A stretch of 64,000 bases of DNA from JAFGPS01 sp964628465 (GCA_964628465.1 CAZVOA010000001.1:124001-188000), one strand, 5' to 3'; counted from the first letter of the stretch, positions 45,053 to 54,716 are shown. Notes: generated by a model from the sequence alone, not told the origin. Program-made: numbers and translations.

Positions 45053-45391
45053 TTAAGTATTATTCCTATAAGTGTCTATTGTAACTCTGCCTTTGCAGAT
45101 ATGATTCATTTGTTTTTTTGTTTCGTTTTTTCTTGCAATTACGGCAAGGTTTAGATTATCGTACAATCTTTTAATATGTTCACGTTTATCTTTGAACTGC
45201 TCCAAATCAAGCAGGCCTTTACTGGTTATTTCATCAACTATAGATTGTATTTGTATCGCGAAAGCTTCGGTTTTCTTACCTGAAATATCTGAGCATTGAA
45301 TGACATTTATTTGCTCTTCCAAAGACCTTGCAAGTTTGTTGAGCAGTAAAATATCTTCCTGCTGAGCAATTTCTAAAGTTTTGGCACTCAT
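45053..45391 (-). CDS. Small helical protein, possible FliT/FlgN-like chaperone
   Basis: This 112-residue protein is all helix with no signal peptide. The final part (LYDNLNLAVIARKNETKKQM, then CKGRVTIDTYRNN) resembles the ends of FlgN/FliT-type export chaperones, where a long helix is followed by a Gly-Lys-Arg-x5-Tyr segment. This likeness is weak and from pattern alone. Position inside the flagellar glycosylation island fits a chaperone for FliD or flagellin. It could equally be an unrelated helical adaptor. Confidence 0.5.
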   Translation of the reverse strand: MSAKTLEIAQQEDILLLNKLARSLEEQINVIQCSDISGKKTEAFAIQIQSIVDEITSKGLLDLEQFKDKREHIKRLYDNLNLAVIARKNETKKQMNHICKGRVTIDTYRNNT

Positions 45392-45423
45392 AAAAGATTA
45401 TACTCCAATGCTGGTTTTCCAAA

Positions 45424-46044
45424 CTATTTATTCTGTATTTGCGCGAAGTTATGCTCTATTTCTTCCAGTAGGTTTGCCGCGTCATTATTTTTGGGATCAA
45501 GAACAAGAATATCCCTTAGAATGTTTTGTGACGCTTCAATTTTTCTGTCTTTCATATAAAGAGCCGCCAATGGATACATAACAGAAGTATCACCAGGATG
45601 CATATCGAGATACATCTCAAGGTAATGCGTCACCTGCTCGAAGGAACCCATCTGGCATGAAGTTTGAAATAATCCCAGAATACCGATTAAATTTTCACTG
45701 TCCAACTCAAGCGATTTCAGATACATATCGAAAGCATACCGATAATCATTATTCTGCTGCGCGACCATACCCAAGCCGGAATACGCCTTTGCACATTTGG
45801 CATCGAGTCTGCATGCGACTTTGAACGCCGCACGTGCATCATCCAATTGATTATTCTGCAAAGCTACAACTCCGAGTCCAACATAAGGAGCGGCTTCGTC
45901 CGATTCTAAAACAGCCGCGTTTTCATAATACTTCTTTGCTTTTTCATAATCACCCATAGAACAATAACAATCGCCCAATTCCTGCAATATTTCATAATGT
46001 TGGGTAGAATCATGCTGAGAGGCATCTTTTCGAGTTATGTCCAT
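45424..46044 (-). CDS. TPR-repeat protein
   Basis: This 206-residue soluble protein consists of about five tetratricopeptide repeats, for example YEILQELGDCYCSMGDYEKAKKYYENAAVLE (read as LGDCYCSMGDYEKAKKYYE), PYVGLGVVALQNNQLDDARAAF and AYSGLGMVAQQNNDYRYAF. It overlaps the start of its neighbour by 10 bp, so the two are translationally coupled. TPR proteins in such clusters commonly hold glycosyltransferases on their protein targets. Confidence 0.82.
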   Translation of the reverse strand: MDITRKDASQHDSTQHYEILQELGDCYCSMGDYEKAKKYYENAAVLESDEAAPYVGLGVVALQNNQLDDARAAFKVACRLDAKCAKAYSGLGMVAQQNNDYRYAFDMYLKSLELDSENLIGILGLFQTSCQMGSFEQVTHYLEMYLDMHPGDTSVMYPLAALYMKDRKIEASQNILRDILVLDPKNNDAANLLEEIEHNFAQIQNK

Positions 46045-47600
46045 AAATACTCCATTCCTTCTATCGTTCTTTCAGCCATCGTTAGTAATTCGACAGCTTC
46101 GTCATATTTTTTTTCTTCGCGTCTGACTTTTGCTTCCAGCAGTAAAGTACTGACAGTAGGTCTTTGCTGATTAATTTCCCGGCATATACCGGCCGCCAAT
46201 TGTTTATTGCCGGCTTTGTATAACGCATTTGCGCCGAGAGATTTCATCCATAATTCGTTATTATTATTTTCAGCTATATATTCATAAATTTGAGCGGCCT
46301 GCATCCAGTTTCCGTCATTTTGAGCATTAAATGCCTGCTGAAGCATAATATCAAACTGTAAGGGATATTCCTCATATTCCGGTTTTTTAAGTTTTATCCC
46401 AAAAGCATTCAGAGAATTAAGCAGTGACATAAGCGGAAACATTTTCCTCGCCTTAAATATATCTTCCTTTCTCAAAACAACTCCACACATGTCGTCTGTC
46501 GAATCTTCCAACAGATATCCTATTCTGTCATTTGTATTATTACTTAAAGCATATAGCGAATTCTCAATCCACCTGTCCCTTATCGGGAAATCTCTGGGTA
46601 TAATCGCGATATAATCGCCATCAGATTGCATCAGCAATAAATCCAATTGTTCTTCCTGTGAGCATTCCGGGCTGACAGGAACAAAAAAAAGGTTCTTCAT
46701 ATCTGTACTTAAACCGTTGAAATCCTTAATTGAAATCGGCACGTACAATTTGTAAGGATAGAAAGTATATTTATGTATGGAACCTATTGTGTTTCCAGTA
46801 AGACGGTCCAGCTTATTCGCCATTAATATAATGGACAAATCTTTAATTTTGGGCCAGGGCTTACTGGGGCGGGAAGTACGAATTTCTATAACATTTCTGG
46901 CATAATTCTGTTTATTTTTTCTTTGCTGCACGGAAATTCTGTCACACTCACCCATAGGATGATAATATTCGCCCGTAATTTTATAAACATGATAGAAATC
47001 AGTAAAGAACGCAAGCCTGCGTATTATATCCCAGTCAATTAAAACTTTCAAATTTTCGTTATAAGGACCTGTTTTTTCAATCAAGTCCCGGCGATGCATT
47101 AAACTAACATGCAGAACATGATTGAAATGCAGCATAAAAAAACGGTCGAAGTCCCTGCTGACTTCAACAGTCTTGCTTAGAACCTGTCTGCTTCCGTCCT
47201 GCGATACTTTACAATAAACCTTATATAAATCGCTATACGCCGCCATACAATCTGTTCTGTTTTCCAGCGCATCAACGAGGGTTTCAATATGGTCTGGATA
47301 ATACATATCATCATCATCAAGATATGCCACATATTTACCTTCAGCATATTTCATCGCTTCGTTTAATGAAAATGCTTTACCGAAGTTTTGCTTCCTGTTA
47401 ATAAAAATAATCCGTGAATCATAGAAGGATTCGACAATACCAGAGACATCCTGCCCGCCATCATTTACTACGATAACCTGAATATTCTCATAACTCTGAT
47501 TTAAAATGCTTTTCAGCGCCTTTTGAAAATACAAAGGACGATTGAAAGTCGGTATAATAACATTTACAAGCGGTTCGATTTTTTTATAATCTCTTTTCAT
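46035..47600 (-). CDS. GT2 glycosyltransferase with C-terminal TPR
   Basis: This 521-residue protein has an N-terminal GT-A/GT2 domain: VNVIIPTFNRPLYFQKALKS, then IQVIVVNDGG, FGKAFSLNEAMKYAEG and the metal-binding AYLDDDDMYYPDH. A degenerate second nucleotide-sugar-like region follows (LSIILMANKLDRLTGNTIGS). TPR-like repeats lie at about 425-520 (DGNWMQAAQIYEYIAENNNN). It lies 4 bp after the neighbouring TPR-GT gene. The fusion of GT and TPR parts resembles enzymes that recognise protein acceptors. Confidence 0.82.
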   Translation of the reverse strand: MKRDYKKIEPLVNVIIPTFNRPLYFQKALKSILNQSYENIQVIVVNDGGQDVSGIVESFYDSRIIFINRKQNFGKAFSLNEAMKYAEGKYVAYLDDDDMYYPDHIETLVDALENRTDCMAAYSDLYKVYCKVSQDGSRQVLSKTVEVSRDFDRFFMLHFNHVLHVSLMHRRDLIEKTGPYNENLKVLIDWDIIRRLAFFTDFYHVYKITGEYYHPMGECDRISVQQRKNKQNYARNVIEIRTSRPSKPWPKIKDLSIILMANKLDRLTGNTIGSIHKYTFYPYKLYVPISIKDFNGLSTDMKNLFFVPVSPECSQEEQLDLLLMQSDGDYIAIIPRDFPIRDRWIENSLYALSNNTNDRIGYLLEDSTDDMCGVVLRKEDIFKARKMFPLMSLLNSLNAFGIKLKKPEYEEYPLQFDIMLQQAFNAQNDGNWMQAAQIYEYIAENNNNELWMKSLGANALYKAGNKQLAAGICREINQQRPTVSTLLLEAKVRREEKKYDEAVELLTMAERTIEGMEYLWT

Positions 47601-47603
47601 TTA

Positions 47604-49139
47604 CTATACATTTATTAATCTCAAATCAGATTTATTTGGAAACTTATTATTTCCCCCTGCAGAGTGGGAACTATATGGCATTTTTCCTGATTTCTCAGAT
47701 TCAATTTTTGCTTCAAGCTGAATGAAAATATTGTTAATATCAGCTAATTGTTTTTTAAGAGGGTATTTTTCTTCGACAAACCTTCGGTATTGAACAGGTT
47801 CATAGGAGTCAGAAAGGATATGCTGGCAAAATTCTTCCGATATATTAAACAAATATTCCTGTTTGAAAATCTCGCTGGCGCCCGGGAAATTATGAATTAC
47901 CGGCTTTAAGCCGCACGCCATTGCTTCGAGTAATCCCATTCCCTGACTTTCAATAATGCTTGTACAAGCGACATAATGTTTATCCTTGAGCCATACATGC
48001 ACATCTCTTTGCCAATTATCGAAAAACACGACGTCCTGAAGACCGAGAGCGTCAACCATATATCTTAAATATTGTTCGAGACTTCTATCCTGGAACTGAC
48101 CCGCGAAAAATAATTTGTACTCCGGATCAATATAATGAAGTTTCTGCATACACTGCAAAATCATCGCGGGATTTTTTACTAATCTCAGGTTAGATAAAAA
48201 AGCGATATTTTTACCGCGAGGTTTATCGACAAAAGAAAAACGATCCAGATTCACGCCGCTTGGGATAGTAACAAAGCAAGTTTTATCCTCGATATCAGGA
48301 ATTCTTTGAAGGATCGCATTTTTAACATAGCTGTTTCCTACATTAATCAGAACGTCAATATTAGACCAGTTTACTTCCAATGGCCACTGCTCGTATGCTT
48401 CGTAACGGTGCAGCCTGATTATATTTTCACAAACCTTAGGTTTTTTGGAACCTATTACCGCAAGATTTGTACACCATTCGAACCATGAGATATCACTCCA
48501 TTTCATTAATTCATATAATTGTTCTTCATTATTTCCCTCGAAAACTCTGACTTCAAAACGCTCTTTTAAAAATTCACATATTTCATTGAGAAAATTCATC
48601 CCGTCCCCACCGCAAAATATTGCGATTTTTGGTCTTTTTGATTTTATTACTTTGAGCATAGGCATGAGAATTTCCTGTTCAGGGCAAATGTAAAGAGACT
48701 GTAAGAGCATTTCAATAGCTCCGGCTTTATTGTTTTGATTAAGAAATACATTTGCTGTCCTGTTGAGTATATCAACATTCAGTATTTTCATCTTTTTCAT
48801 CTCATCGAAAAGATTGGCCGCTTCTCTCGGCCTTCCCGTCTCAAGATATATTTCCGACAGATTCCACAGTATCTCAGCTGATTCACCATTCAATTTCTGA
48901 GCCCTTAGAAAATAAGGAATAGCTTCTTCCGAACGGCCAAGACAATGCAGAATTGCTCCAATATCATTAAGAATTTGCGCATCTTCTCCTGCTGTTTTTA
49001 TATGCTCGAGCATAAAAGATAGTGCCTGTTCATATTGACCAGCCTGAACTGCTTCCAATCCTTTTTCGTAAGAATTTTTTGTTCCGAATTGATTGTTCGG
49101 AATTCTCCCCCCCTGATTCAAGTAACTGTCTGGTCCCAT
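47604..49139 (-). CDS. TPR-glycosyltransferase (GT4-like) fusion
   Basis: This 511-residue protein has N-terminal TPR repeats (about residues 25-155; YEKGLEAVQAGQYEQALSFM, AILHCLGRSEEAIPYFLRA, LSEIYLETGRPREAANLF). A GT-B glycosyltransferase follows (about 170-480), with NIAFLSNLRLVKNPAMIL, LFFAGQFQD, VVFFDNWQRDVHVWL and the donor-binding IIESQGMGLLEAMACGLKPV. It is the first gene of the island after flgL, and its leader contains a three-way-junction sequence (49185-49246). An AAAGGAG site lies just before the ATG. Confidence 0.85.
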   Translation of the reverse strand: MGPDSYLNQGGRIPNNQFGTKNSYEKGLEAVQAGQYEQALSFMLEHIKTAGEDAQILNDIGAILHCLGRSEEAIPYFLRAQKLNGESAEILWNLSEIYLETGRPREAANLFDEMKKMKILNVDILNRTANVFLNQNNKAGAIEMLLQSLYICPEQEILMPMLKVIKSKRPKIAIFCGGDGMNFLNEICEFLKERFEVRVFEGNNEEQLYELMKWSDISWFEWCTNLAVIGSKKPKVCENIIRLHRYEAYEQWPLEVNWSNIDVLINVGNSYVKNAILQRIPDIEDKTCFVTIPSGVNLDRFSFVDKPRGKNIAFLSNLRLVKNPAMILQCMQKLHYIDPEYKLFFAGQFQDRSLEQYLRYMVDALGLQDVVFFDNWQRDVHVWLKDKHYVACTSIIESQGMGLLEAMACGLKPVIHNFPGASEIFKQEYLFNISEEFCQHILSDSYEPVQYRRFVEEKYPLKKQLADINNIFIQLEAKIESEKSGKMPYSSHSAGGNNKFPNKSDLRLINV

Positions 49140-49184
49140 TTTAACTCCTTTTTAATATTTGGTCTTCACAATAAAATAAGCCTG

Positions 49185-49246
49185 AGTCTTGCAGGATAAG
49201 CCACGCTTATTAGTAAAAATGTGCGCAAATCGCACCATGCAAGACT
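49185..49246. ncRNA. Candidate structured RNA element (three-way junction)
   Basis: A perfect 9-bp outer helix (AGTCTTGCA 49185-49193, TGCAAGACT 49238-49246) encloses two perfect hairpins. The first has a 6-bp stem (ATAAGC 49196-49201 with GCTTAT 49205-49210) and the second a 5-bp stem (GTGCG 49221-49225 with CGCAC 49231-49235). It lies in the 262-bp gap between flgL and the first island gene, so on the minus strand it would be in that gene's leader or flgL's 3' end. I do not recognise any known riboswitch core. The structure can form on either strand. Confidence 0.55.
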
Positions 49247-49401
49247 GTTAAGCAATTATATATACAGCAAATTTTGTGCCGAGATGTTTTATAGCTTTTC
49301 ACATATCATTAGCGGCATTGAAATTTCATAAATGTATAAATATCAAACACTTCGCATTTCTTATCCAATATCCTCATTGGGAATATCAACATATGTCATA
49401 T

Positions 49402-50586
49402 CTATTGAATATAGTCCAACAAAGAGACTGACATAACTTTTCCTGCTATTGATAAAGACATCTGGTAAAGTACTTCACGGCGCGTCAAATCAACTGTTAT
49501 TTGAGCAATATCTGCTTCCTGAAGTCTTGTCGATTCGTCTTCAGCGATATATTTCATATCAGTAAGGCTTTCCTTTAAGTCTTCCAAAAAACCGATTTTC
49601 GAACCTAAAGAAACTTCTTTTTGAACCATGAGATTATTAATTTCTTCTATCGAGCTTACCACTGTATTTTGAAATTCCTTGATCTGAGATTCGGACAGGT
49701 TGTTATTGTTTCTTAGCATATCTCGAATACTTATTAACATTCCAAATAAATCATAAGTTCCCGGCGTACTCACTAAATCAACACCGGTTTCGCTGATTTG
49801 AGTTGTATCGACATATAAAACCTGTCCAGTTGTTGAATTTACTACGGCAAGATTCGTATCTGTTCCATCACTCGCAAAAGTAGTAAGACCGCCGTCTATG
49901 GAAAGACTCCAGTTTCCTTCTGAGCCTGTAACAGTAAGCCATGTATCACCTTCTACATTGGATGTTCCCGAACCGGCCTGCACCCCTGTACTACCGAAAA
50001 ACAAGCAATCACCGCGATTGTCAGAATGAAATACTTCGTCACCAACTAATTGAGTGTTAATCTGCATTCCATCAGCAACTTGTACATTCCTGTTTTGTAA
50101 ACTTCCCTGGTATGTTACAGAAGTAATTTCACCATTAGTTCTTTCGACCTGATATGGAGCTGTACTTGTGTTGCCGCCGCCGAAAACATACTGACCAAGA
50201 TTTTTAGTATTGGCTAATGTCACAACACGCTCTAATATATCATTTATTCCATCGGCGGTTCTTACCCTGGAATCATCACTATAAACACCACTTGAAACCT
50301 GAGTAATGTTAGTACGCACGTCACTAAGCGATGAAATTATATCCTGTATTATGGAAGAAGAAAGTTCAAGGGAATCCGACGTCTCAATAATAGTGTCAAT
50401 ATAATTATTCAGAGACTTCTGCTGGGAGTCAAGACTTAGCACTTTAAAAGCGGAAGTCGCGTCATCCGAAACTCTGTTTATTCGTGAACCAGTAGAATAC
50501 TGCTCCTGAAGCTTTGCCATAGCATCTGAATTAATTAGCAAAGCATTACTGACATTATTATAAATATTACCAAGTGTACCGCTCAT
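49402..50586 (-). CDS. flgL: Flagellar hook-filament junction protein FlgL
   Basis: This 394-residue protein has the flagellin-like D0/D1 ends: NVSNALLINSDAMAKLQEQYSTG followed by RINRVSDDATSAFKVLSL at the N-terminus. The C-terminus reads ESTRLQEADIAQITVDLTRREVLYQMSLS. The middle is FlgL-like, including a Q(Y)VFGGGNTSTAPY segment. FlgL (HAP3) links hook to filament. It follows flgK by 9 bp and is the last conserved flagellar gene before the glycosylation island. Confidence 0.93.
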   Translation of the reverse strand: MSGTLGNIYNNVSNALLINSDAMAKLQEQYSTGSRINRVSDDATSAFKVLSLDSQQKSLNNYIDTIIETSDSLELSSSIIQDIISSLSDVRTNITQVSSGVYSDDSRVRTADGINDILERVVTLANTKNLGQYVFGGGNTSTAPYQVERTNGEITSVTYQGSLQNRNVQVADGMQINTQLVGDEVFHSDNRGDCLFFGSTGVQAGSGTSNVEGDTWLTVTGSEGNWSLSIDGGLTTFASDGTDTNLAVVNSTTGQVLYVDTTQISETGVDLVSTPGTYDLFGMLISIRDMLRNNNNLSESQIKEFQNTVVSSIEEINNLMVQKEVSLGSKIGFLEDLKESLTDMKYIAEDESTRLQEADIAQITVDLTRREVLYQMSLSIAGKVMSVSLLDYIQ

Positions 50587-50595
50587 CTTTAACCC

Positions 50596-52560
50596 TTATA
50601 TTAATTCCATAACAGTTGATATTGAGTTTTGAAGAGTTCCGAGATATTTTGCCATTCCCTGAAACATCTGTTCGAAAAGAAGTAATTTAGCGGCTTCGTC
50701 GTTGAGATTGACACCGCTTATTTCTCCCTGCTGGTTTGTGAAATTCTGTATAGTGGCTTGAATATTTTCCTGAAGAATCTGTCTCGTCGAAACATCCATC
50801 CCAATATCAGTTACAATCTTGCGATAGTACTCTCCGAAAGTCATAGAATTCAGATTTTCCAATTTCGTATCTTTAAGTTCAGCAAATCGTAAAACATTTC
50901 CATTATCCGTCATGTCAGGACCAATTGAAGTGGCGATAAGTCTGGGATTACCAGAAATATTAGCGCTGACTGAAATATCAGATGCGCCTCTGCCCGAAAA
51001 GAAAGTATTTATTCCCAAAGCCGACAGGATTCCGGTTGTATCGGTTTGCGAAAAAGCATCAACTTCAAATGTATTTCCATCCGCTAAATCTCCCATTCCA
51101 AGAGATATTTTTATTCCATTACCTATTTCAAGTTCATCACCGGCGGCATAACCGGAACCAACGTTTAAGATTTTAACTGTATCACCGTTGCCATCAATAA
51201 CTGAAATTTCCAGAGTTCCATTGCCGACGGAACCTGTACCGGAAACATTAAATGTAAAAGTTTGATTCTCGGTTCCAGAATATATTCCCGATACAGAAAT
51301 CGAAGGAGCGGACGAAGTACCTGTAAAATCGCTCGCAGTTGGTTCAGAAAGAACAGCAGGCAAAAAATCGAACTCATAGCCGCTGTCAGCCTGTATTCTA
51401 AGTGTAGAATTATAAACAGACGCGTTTATTCCTGTAATTGCTGTAATGGCATCGGCTATATCAGTTAAAGAATCCTCTGATACATCAACAGGGATGGTTG
51501 TTCGTGTCACCTGGCCTGTAACTGTATCTGTCACACGAATGGAAAAACCACCATCAGAAAGAGCAGGTTGGAAATCAGCTAAATCTTCACTTACCTTTGT
51601 CGAACTTGTAATATTAGTAAAAGAACCATCAGAGCCTATACCCTGAACATGAAATTGATTTATTTGCTTGATAATTTCAGATGCCAGACTATCAAGATCA
51701 TCTTGAATATTCGAGATGATTCTGTTTTTCAGGGAACACAAACCGCCAAGCTGCCCTCCCTGTATATCTGTATAGTAATTCGACTCACCAGCGATTGTAA
51801 TTCCTAACATGCCGTTTTCATCTAAACCAACCTCTAATTCTAATGATGAAATTCCTGAGCATATCGGTATTCCTTCGATACTAACGTCTGTAACGCCGTG
51901 ATCGCGAGAAATAGTCTCAACATTAACCAACTTCGACAGCTTTGCGATGCACTGATCTCTCTGATCGCTGAGATTATTCGCATTTGCCCCGCTTACTACC
52001 AAAGTTTGAATTTTACTATTCAATTCGGTTATCGACTGAGTAAGTGAGTTTATTTCCTGAATTACACTTTCTGATTCCTGCATCAGTTGAGTATCAATTT
52101 TTGTAAGGTATTCATCAAGAAGCTGAAATCTGTTTGCCATACTTTCAGCTGAAGAAACAACCTGTTCCTGGTATATAATTTCTGATGGATGTGCTGATAA
52201 TTCGTTTAAGGCATTGAAATATTCTTCTATAGCGGCATTAAGACCGCTTTCTGAGGAGAGTTCCCCGAAAACTGTTTCAACGGATTTGAGTGTATTAAGT
52301 TCCTGCGATATACATGTAAATGATGAATTTTGTCTGAATATTTCTTTTTCGAGAAGAGAATCAATCGCTCTTGTAATCTCACCAATATCCACACCGCCGC
52401 CCAATACTGTTTCGCCAATTTGCGTAGTCAAAGCAGGAGTAAGATTAAGACTTTGCCGATGATATCCTTCTGTCGCGGCGTTGGCTATATTATTGCCTAT
52501 TATTCCAAATGCCTGTTGTGCCGCTGAAAGGCCGCTAATCGCTACATCATAACTATCCAC
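50596..52560 (-). CDS. flgK: Flagellar hook-associated protein FlgK
   Basis: This 654-residue HAP1 joins hook and filament. The N-terminus has the rod/hook motif SGLSAAQQAFGIIGNNIANAATEGYHRQ; the C-terminus has SGVNLNDEAAKLLLFEQMFQGMAKYL. The central part contains Ser/Thr/Gly-rich surface domains, accounting for a length above the 550 residues of the enterobacterial form. It lies between flgN and flgL as in many flagellar operons. Confidence 0.95.
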   Translation of the reverse strand: MDSYDVAISGLSAAQQAFGIIGNNIANAATEGYHRQSLNLTPALTTQIGETVLGGGVDIGEITRAIDSLLEKEIFRQNSSFTCISQELNTLKSVETVFGELSSESGLNAAIEEYFNALNELSAHPSEIIYQEQVVSSAESMANRFQLLDEYLTKIDTQLMQESESVIQEINSLTQSITELNSKIQTLVVSGANANNLSDQRDQCIAKLSKLVNVETISRDHGVTDVSIEGIPICSGISSLELEVGLDENGMLGITIAGESNYYTDIQGGQLGGLCSLKNRIISNIQDDLDSLASEIIKQINQFHVQGIGSDGSFTNITSSTKVSEDLADFQPALSDGGFSIRVTDTVTGQVTRTTIPVDVSEDSLTDIADAITAITGINASVYNSTLRIQADSGYEFDFLPAVLSEPTASDFTGTSSAPSISVSGIYSGTENQTFTFNVSGTGSVGNGTLEISVIDGNGDTVKILNVGSGYAAGDELEIGNGIKISLGMGDLADGNTFEVDAFSQTDTTGILSALGINTFFSGRGASDISVSANISGNPRLIATSIGPDMTDNGNVLRFAELKDTKLENLNSMTFGEYYRKIVTDIGMDVSTRQILQENIQATIQNFTNQQGEISGVNLNDEAAKLLLFEQMFQGMAKYLGTLQNSISTVMELI

Positions 52561-52624
52561 TTACTTACTCCTGATTACAAGTTCTGTGTTCTTCAGGGAA
52601 AACACATTTTTTTTAACAATCCTT

Positions 52625-53149
52625 TTATATATCACAATTCACGAGCCACGACTTATTATTGTCTCTATGCTCTCGAACTTTCCCGTTAGGTTTGTAATAA
52701 ACAGAACCGGTTTTAGACGGTTCAAATATATTTTTTATCAACATCTTATTAAATCTTGAACATTCGGAAACGAGAATTATCGTACTTGCGTATTCACTTT
52801 TAAAGCTTTCAACAAGTGATTTTATTTGAGCTTTTTTCGCATTTACAAAGTTTCTCTTTTCTTCAGCCAGCATGGCTGCGATGTTTGACAAAGTTACTTT
52901 TTCTACTCCGCATCCAAGTAAATTCGCTAAACGCCTTCGTATCATTTGCCTTTTAAATTCATGCTCTCGGTAACTATCAGATTCCATCTGAATATCATTT
53001 AACAATTTCATCAATTGTACGTCATCACGTTTTATAACAAGCGCTCTCAGCTCATTAAGACGCGACAGATTTGTTTGAAGATGTTCAATATCAATATCGA
53101 GACATTTTAACATTTCATCGACTTTATTTTCAATTTCCATTGCAGTCAT
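52625..53149 (-). CDS. flgN: FlgN-like flagellar export chaperone
   Basis: This 174-residue all-helical protein has the FlgN pattern: a long N-terminal helix pair (LDIDIEHLQTNLSRLNELR, then ALVIKRDDVQLMKLLNDIQ) and a C-terminal helix with EYASTIILVSECSRFNKMLI. It ends in VYYKPNGKV, matching the Y-x-x-x-G segment typical near FlgN ends. A GTG five codons upstream opens the frame, but GGTGAG then acts as ribosome site for ATG 53149. FlgN keeps FlgK and FlgL unfolded for export, and both follow directly. Confidence 0.8.
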   Translation of the reverse strand: MTAMEIENKVDEMLKCLDIDIEHLQTNLSRLNELRALVIKRDDVQLMKLLNDIQMESDSYREHEFKRQMIRRRLANLLGCGVEKVTLSNIAAMLAEEKRNFVNAKKAQIKSLVESFKSEYASTIILVSECSRFNKMLIKNIFEPSKTGSVYYKPNGKVREHRDNNKSWLVNCDI

Positions 53150-53197
53150 TTTTGTTATTCTCACCCGGATTCAGCTCAAACATAATCTGAATCCGTA

Positions 53198-53545
53198 TTA
53201 CTCCTTTCCGATAGAATTTTCTGTTTGCTGTGCCTGCTCGTTACTCGGCATATTTTTATAGATATCCTTCCATAAGCCAAATCCGCCCTGATCAGAGATT
53301 TCCTTGGAAAGATTCAGCCAGAATAACCCATCAATTTGACTTGATGCGCCATCCTTTTCAAAACCCCAGCTTCCAATCGTATTTTTCATCTCGTCAAAAA
53401 GATTATTAATCAAAATAGACTCAAAATCCTTAGCAGCCTGAATTTTTTTTTGTTCCGAAGAATTTTTAAGATTAGATTCATTAATCTGCTTAACAGGCAA
53501 AGATTGATTCATCTGTTCAGGAAATATTGGTTGTATATTTTCCAT
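53198..53545 (-). CDS. flgJ: FlgJ-like rod-binding protein, single domain
   Basis: This 115-residue protein has the N-terminal FlgJ rod-binding domain (KIQAAKDFESILINNLFDEMK, read as AAKDFESILINNLFDEMK) and WLNLSKEISDQGGFGLWKDIY. It lacks the C-terminal muramidase domain found in enterobacterial FlgJ, as in many other phyla. It acts as rod scaffold; peptidoglycan cutting must come from another enzyme. It sits between flgI and flgN. Confidence 0.85.
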   Translation of the reverse strand: MENIQPIFPEQMNQSLPVKQINESNLKNSSEQKKIQAAKDFESILINNLFDEMKNTIGSWGFEKDGASSQIDGLFWLNLSKEISDQGGFGLWKDIYKNMPSNEQAQQTENSIGKE

Positions 53546-53555
53546 CGTAATAATC

Positions 53556-54716
53556 CTACATCATCTCCAGCTTAGCCTGAAGAGCGCCAGCTTTTTTAAG
53601 TGCGTTAAATATCGCTATTATGTCACTCGGCGTCGCGCCGATACTATTGAGACTCTTCGCCAACTCCGAAACTGTCACTGAACGAGGCAAAGGAATCAGA
53701 CTTCCTTCCGGTTCAATAACTTCAATCGCAGTATCCTGACCTCTTTCAGTATTTCCTGCATTGGAAAAAGGAGCATCAGGCTGAGAAATCCACTCCGACT
53801 CAGTAATTTTAACTATTAGAGAACCTTGTGAAATCGCTACGGAAGAGATTCCAACATTTTCACCGACAACAATCGTACCTGTGCGTTCGTTAATAACTAC
53901 AACAGCAGGAGTATCGACTTCGACTTGAAGCTGTGTAATTTCCGAGATAAATCCTGAAATTCTGTCATCTTCAATTCCGCCTGGAACTTTAACCTGAATG
54001 GCGGCAGCGTCTTTTACTTTTGTACTTTCAGGAAACTCTACATTAATAGCACGTCTGATTTTTTCAGCGGTTGTAAAATCCTGGTTTCGCAAATTCAAGG
54101 TAACAATTCTGTCATTTAGAACCTTTTCATAAAAAACAGCTAATTCCTGCTTTTCGACAGTCGCACCATTCGGAATCCGTCCTACAGTCTGATGATTTTT
54201 CGTAATAGATGACTTTTCGCCCGTGACAGTCCAGCCGCCAATTGAAATGGCTCCATCCGCTATCGCGTAGATTTCACCATCAAGACCTTTTAGCGGGGTT
54301 GGCAAAAGTGTACCGCCCTGCAGGCTCTTTGCGTCTCCGATAGCAGATACACTTACATCAATACGCGAACCTTCTCGATTAAACGGGCCAAGCTCTGCTG
54401 TTACCATAACTACCGCGATATTACTGCCTGTTAACTCATCAGGATTAAGCACAAGACCCGATTCTCTTAGAATATTAGTAAGCATCTGCCGTGATAGTAA
54501 CGAAGTGTCTCCTGTATTGGCCAATCCGATCACAAGGCTTATCCCTGTAAGCGGGTTTCCGCGAAGACCCTGAATATCGACTATATCCTTGATACGTTCA
54601 CATTTCCCGGTATTTGCCGTTAACACGGACAAAAGTAAAGAAAAAGTCAATAATGTTAATATGCTTTTTCGGTTTATAACCGTAATATATGTTTTGTATT
54701 TCATATCTTTTCCCAT
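53556..54716 (-). CDS. flgI: Flagellar P-ring protein
   Basis: This 386-residue FlgI has a signal peptide (LLTFSLLLSVLTANTGKC) and the family motifs RIKDIVDIQGLRGNPLTGISLVIGL, NIAVVMVTAELG, GSRIDVSVSAIGDAKSLQGG and INERTGTIVVGENVGIS. The C-terminus has the typical VSELAKSLNSIGATPSDIIAIFNALKKAGAL. It forms the periplasmic P ring around the rod. Met5 is an alternative start closer to a purine-rich ribosome site. flgH lies 3 bp upstream. Confidence 0.95.
   Translation of the reverse strand: MGKDMKYKTYITVINRKSILTLLTFSLLLSVLTANTGKCERIKDIVDIQGLRGNPLTGISLVIGLANTGDTSLLSRQMLTNILRESGLVLNPDELTGSNIAVVMVTAELGPFNREGSRIDVSVSAIGDAKSLQGGTLLPTPLKGLDGEIYAIADGAISIGGWTVTGEKSSITKNHQTVGRIPNGATVEKQELAVFYEKVLNDRIVTLNLRNQDFTTAEKIRRAINVEFPESTKVKDAAAIQVKVPGGIEDDRISGFISEITQLQVEVDTPAVVVINERTGTIVVGENVGISSVAISQGSLIVKITESEWISQPDAPFSNAGNTERGQDTAIEVIEPEGSLIPLPRSVTVSELAKSLNSIGATPSDIIAIFNALKKAGALQAKLEMM

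Noticed and set aside
49185..49246. c-di-GMP (GEMM) or purine riboswitch
   Set aside because: The helix order and loop sequences do not fit those aptamers as I know them, so I list it only as an unnamed structured element.
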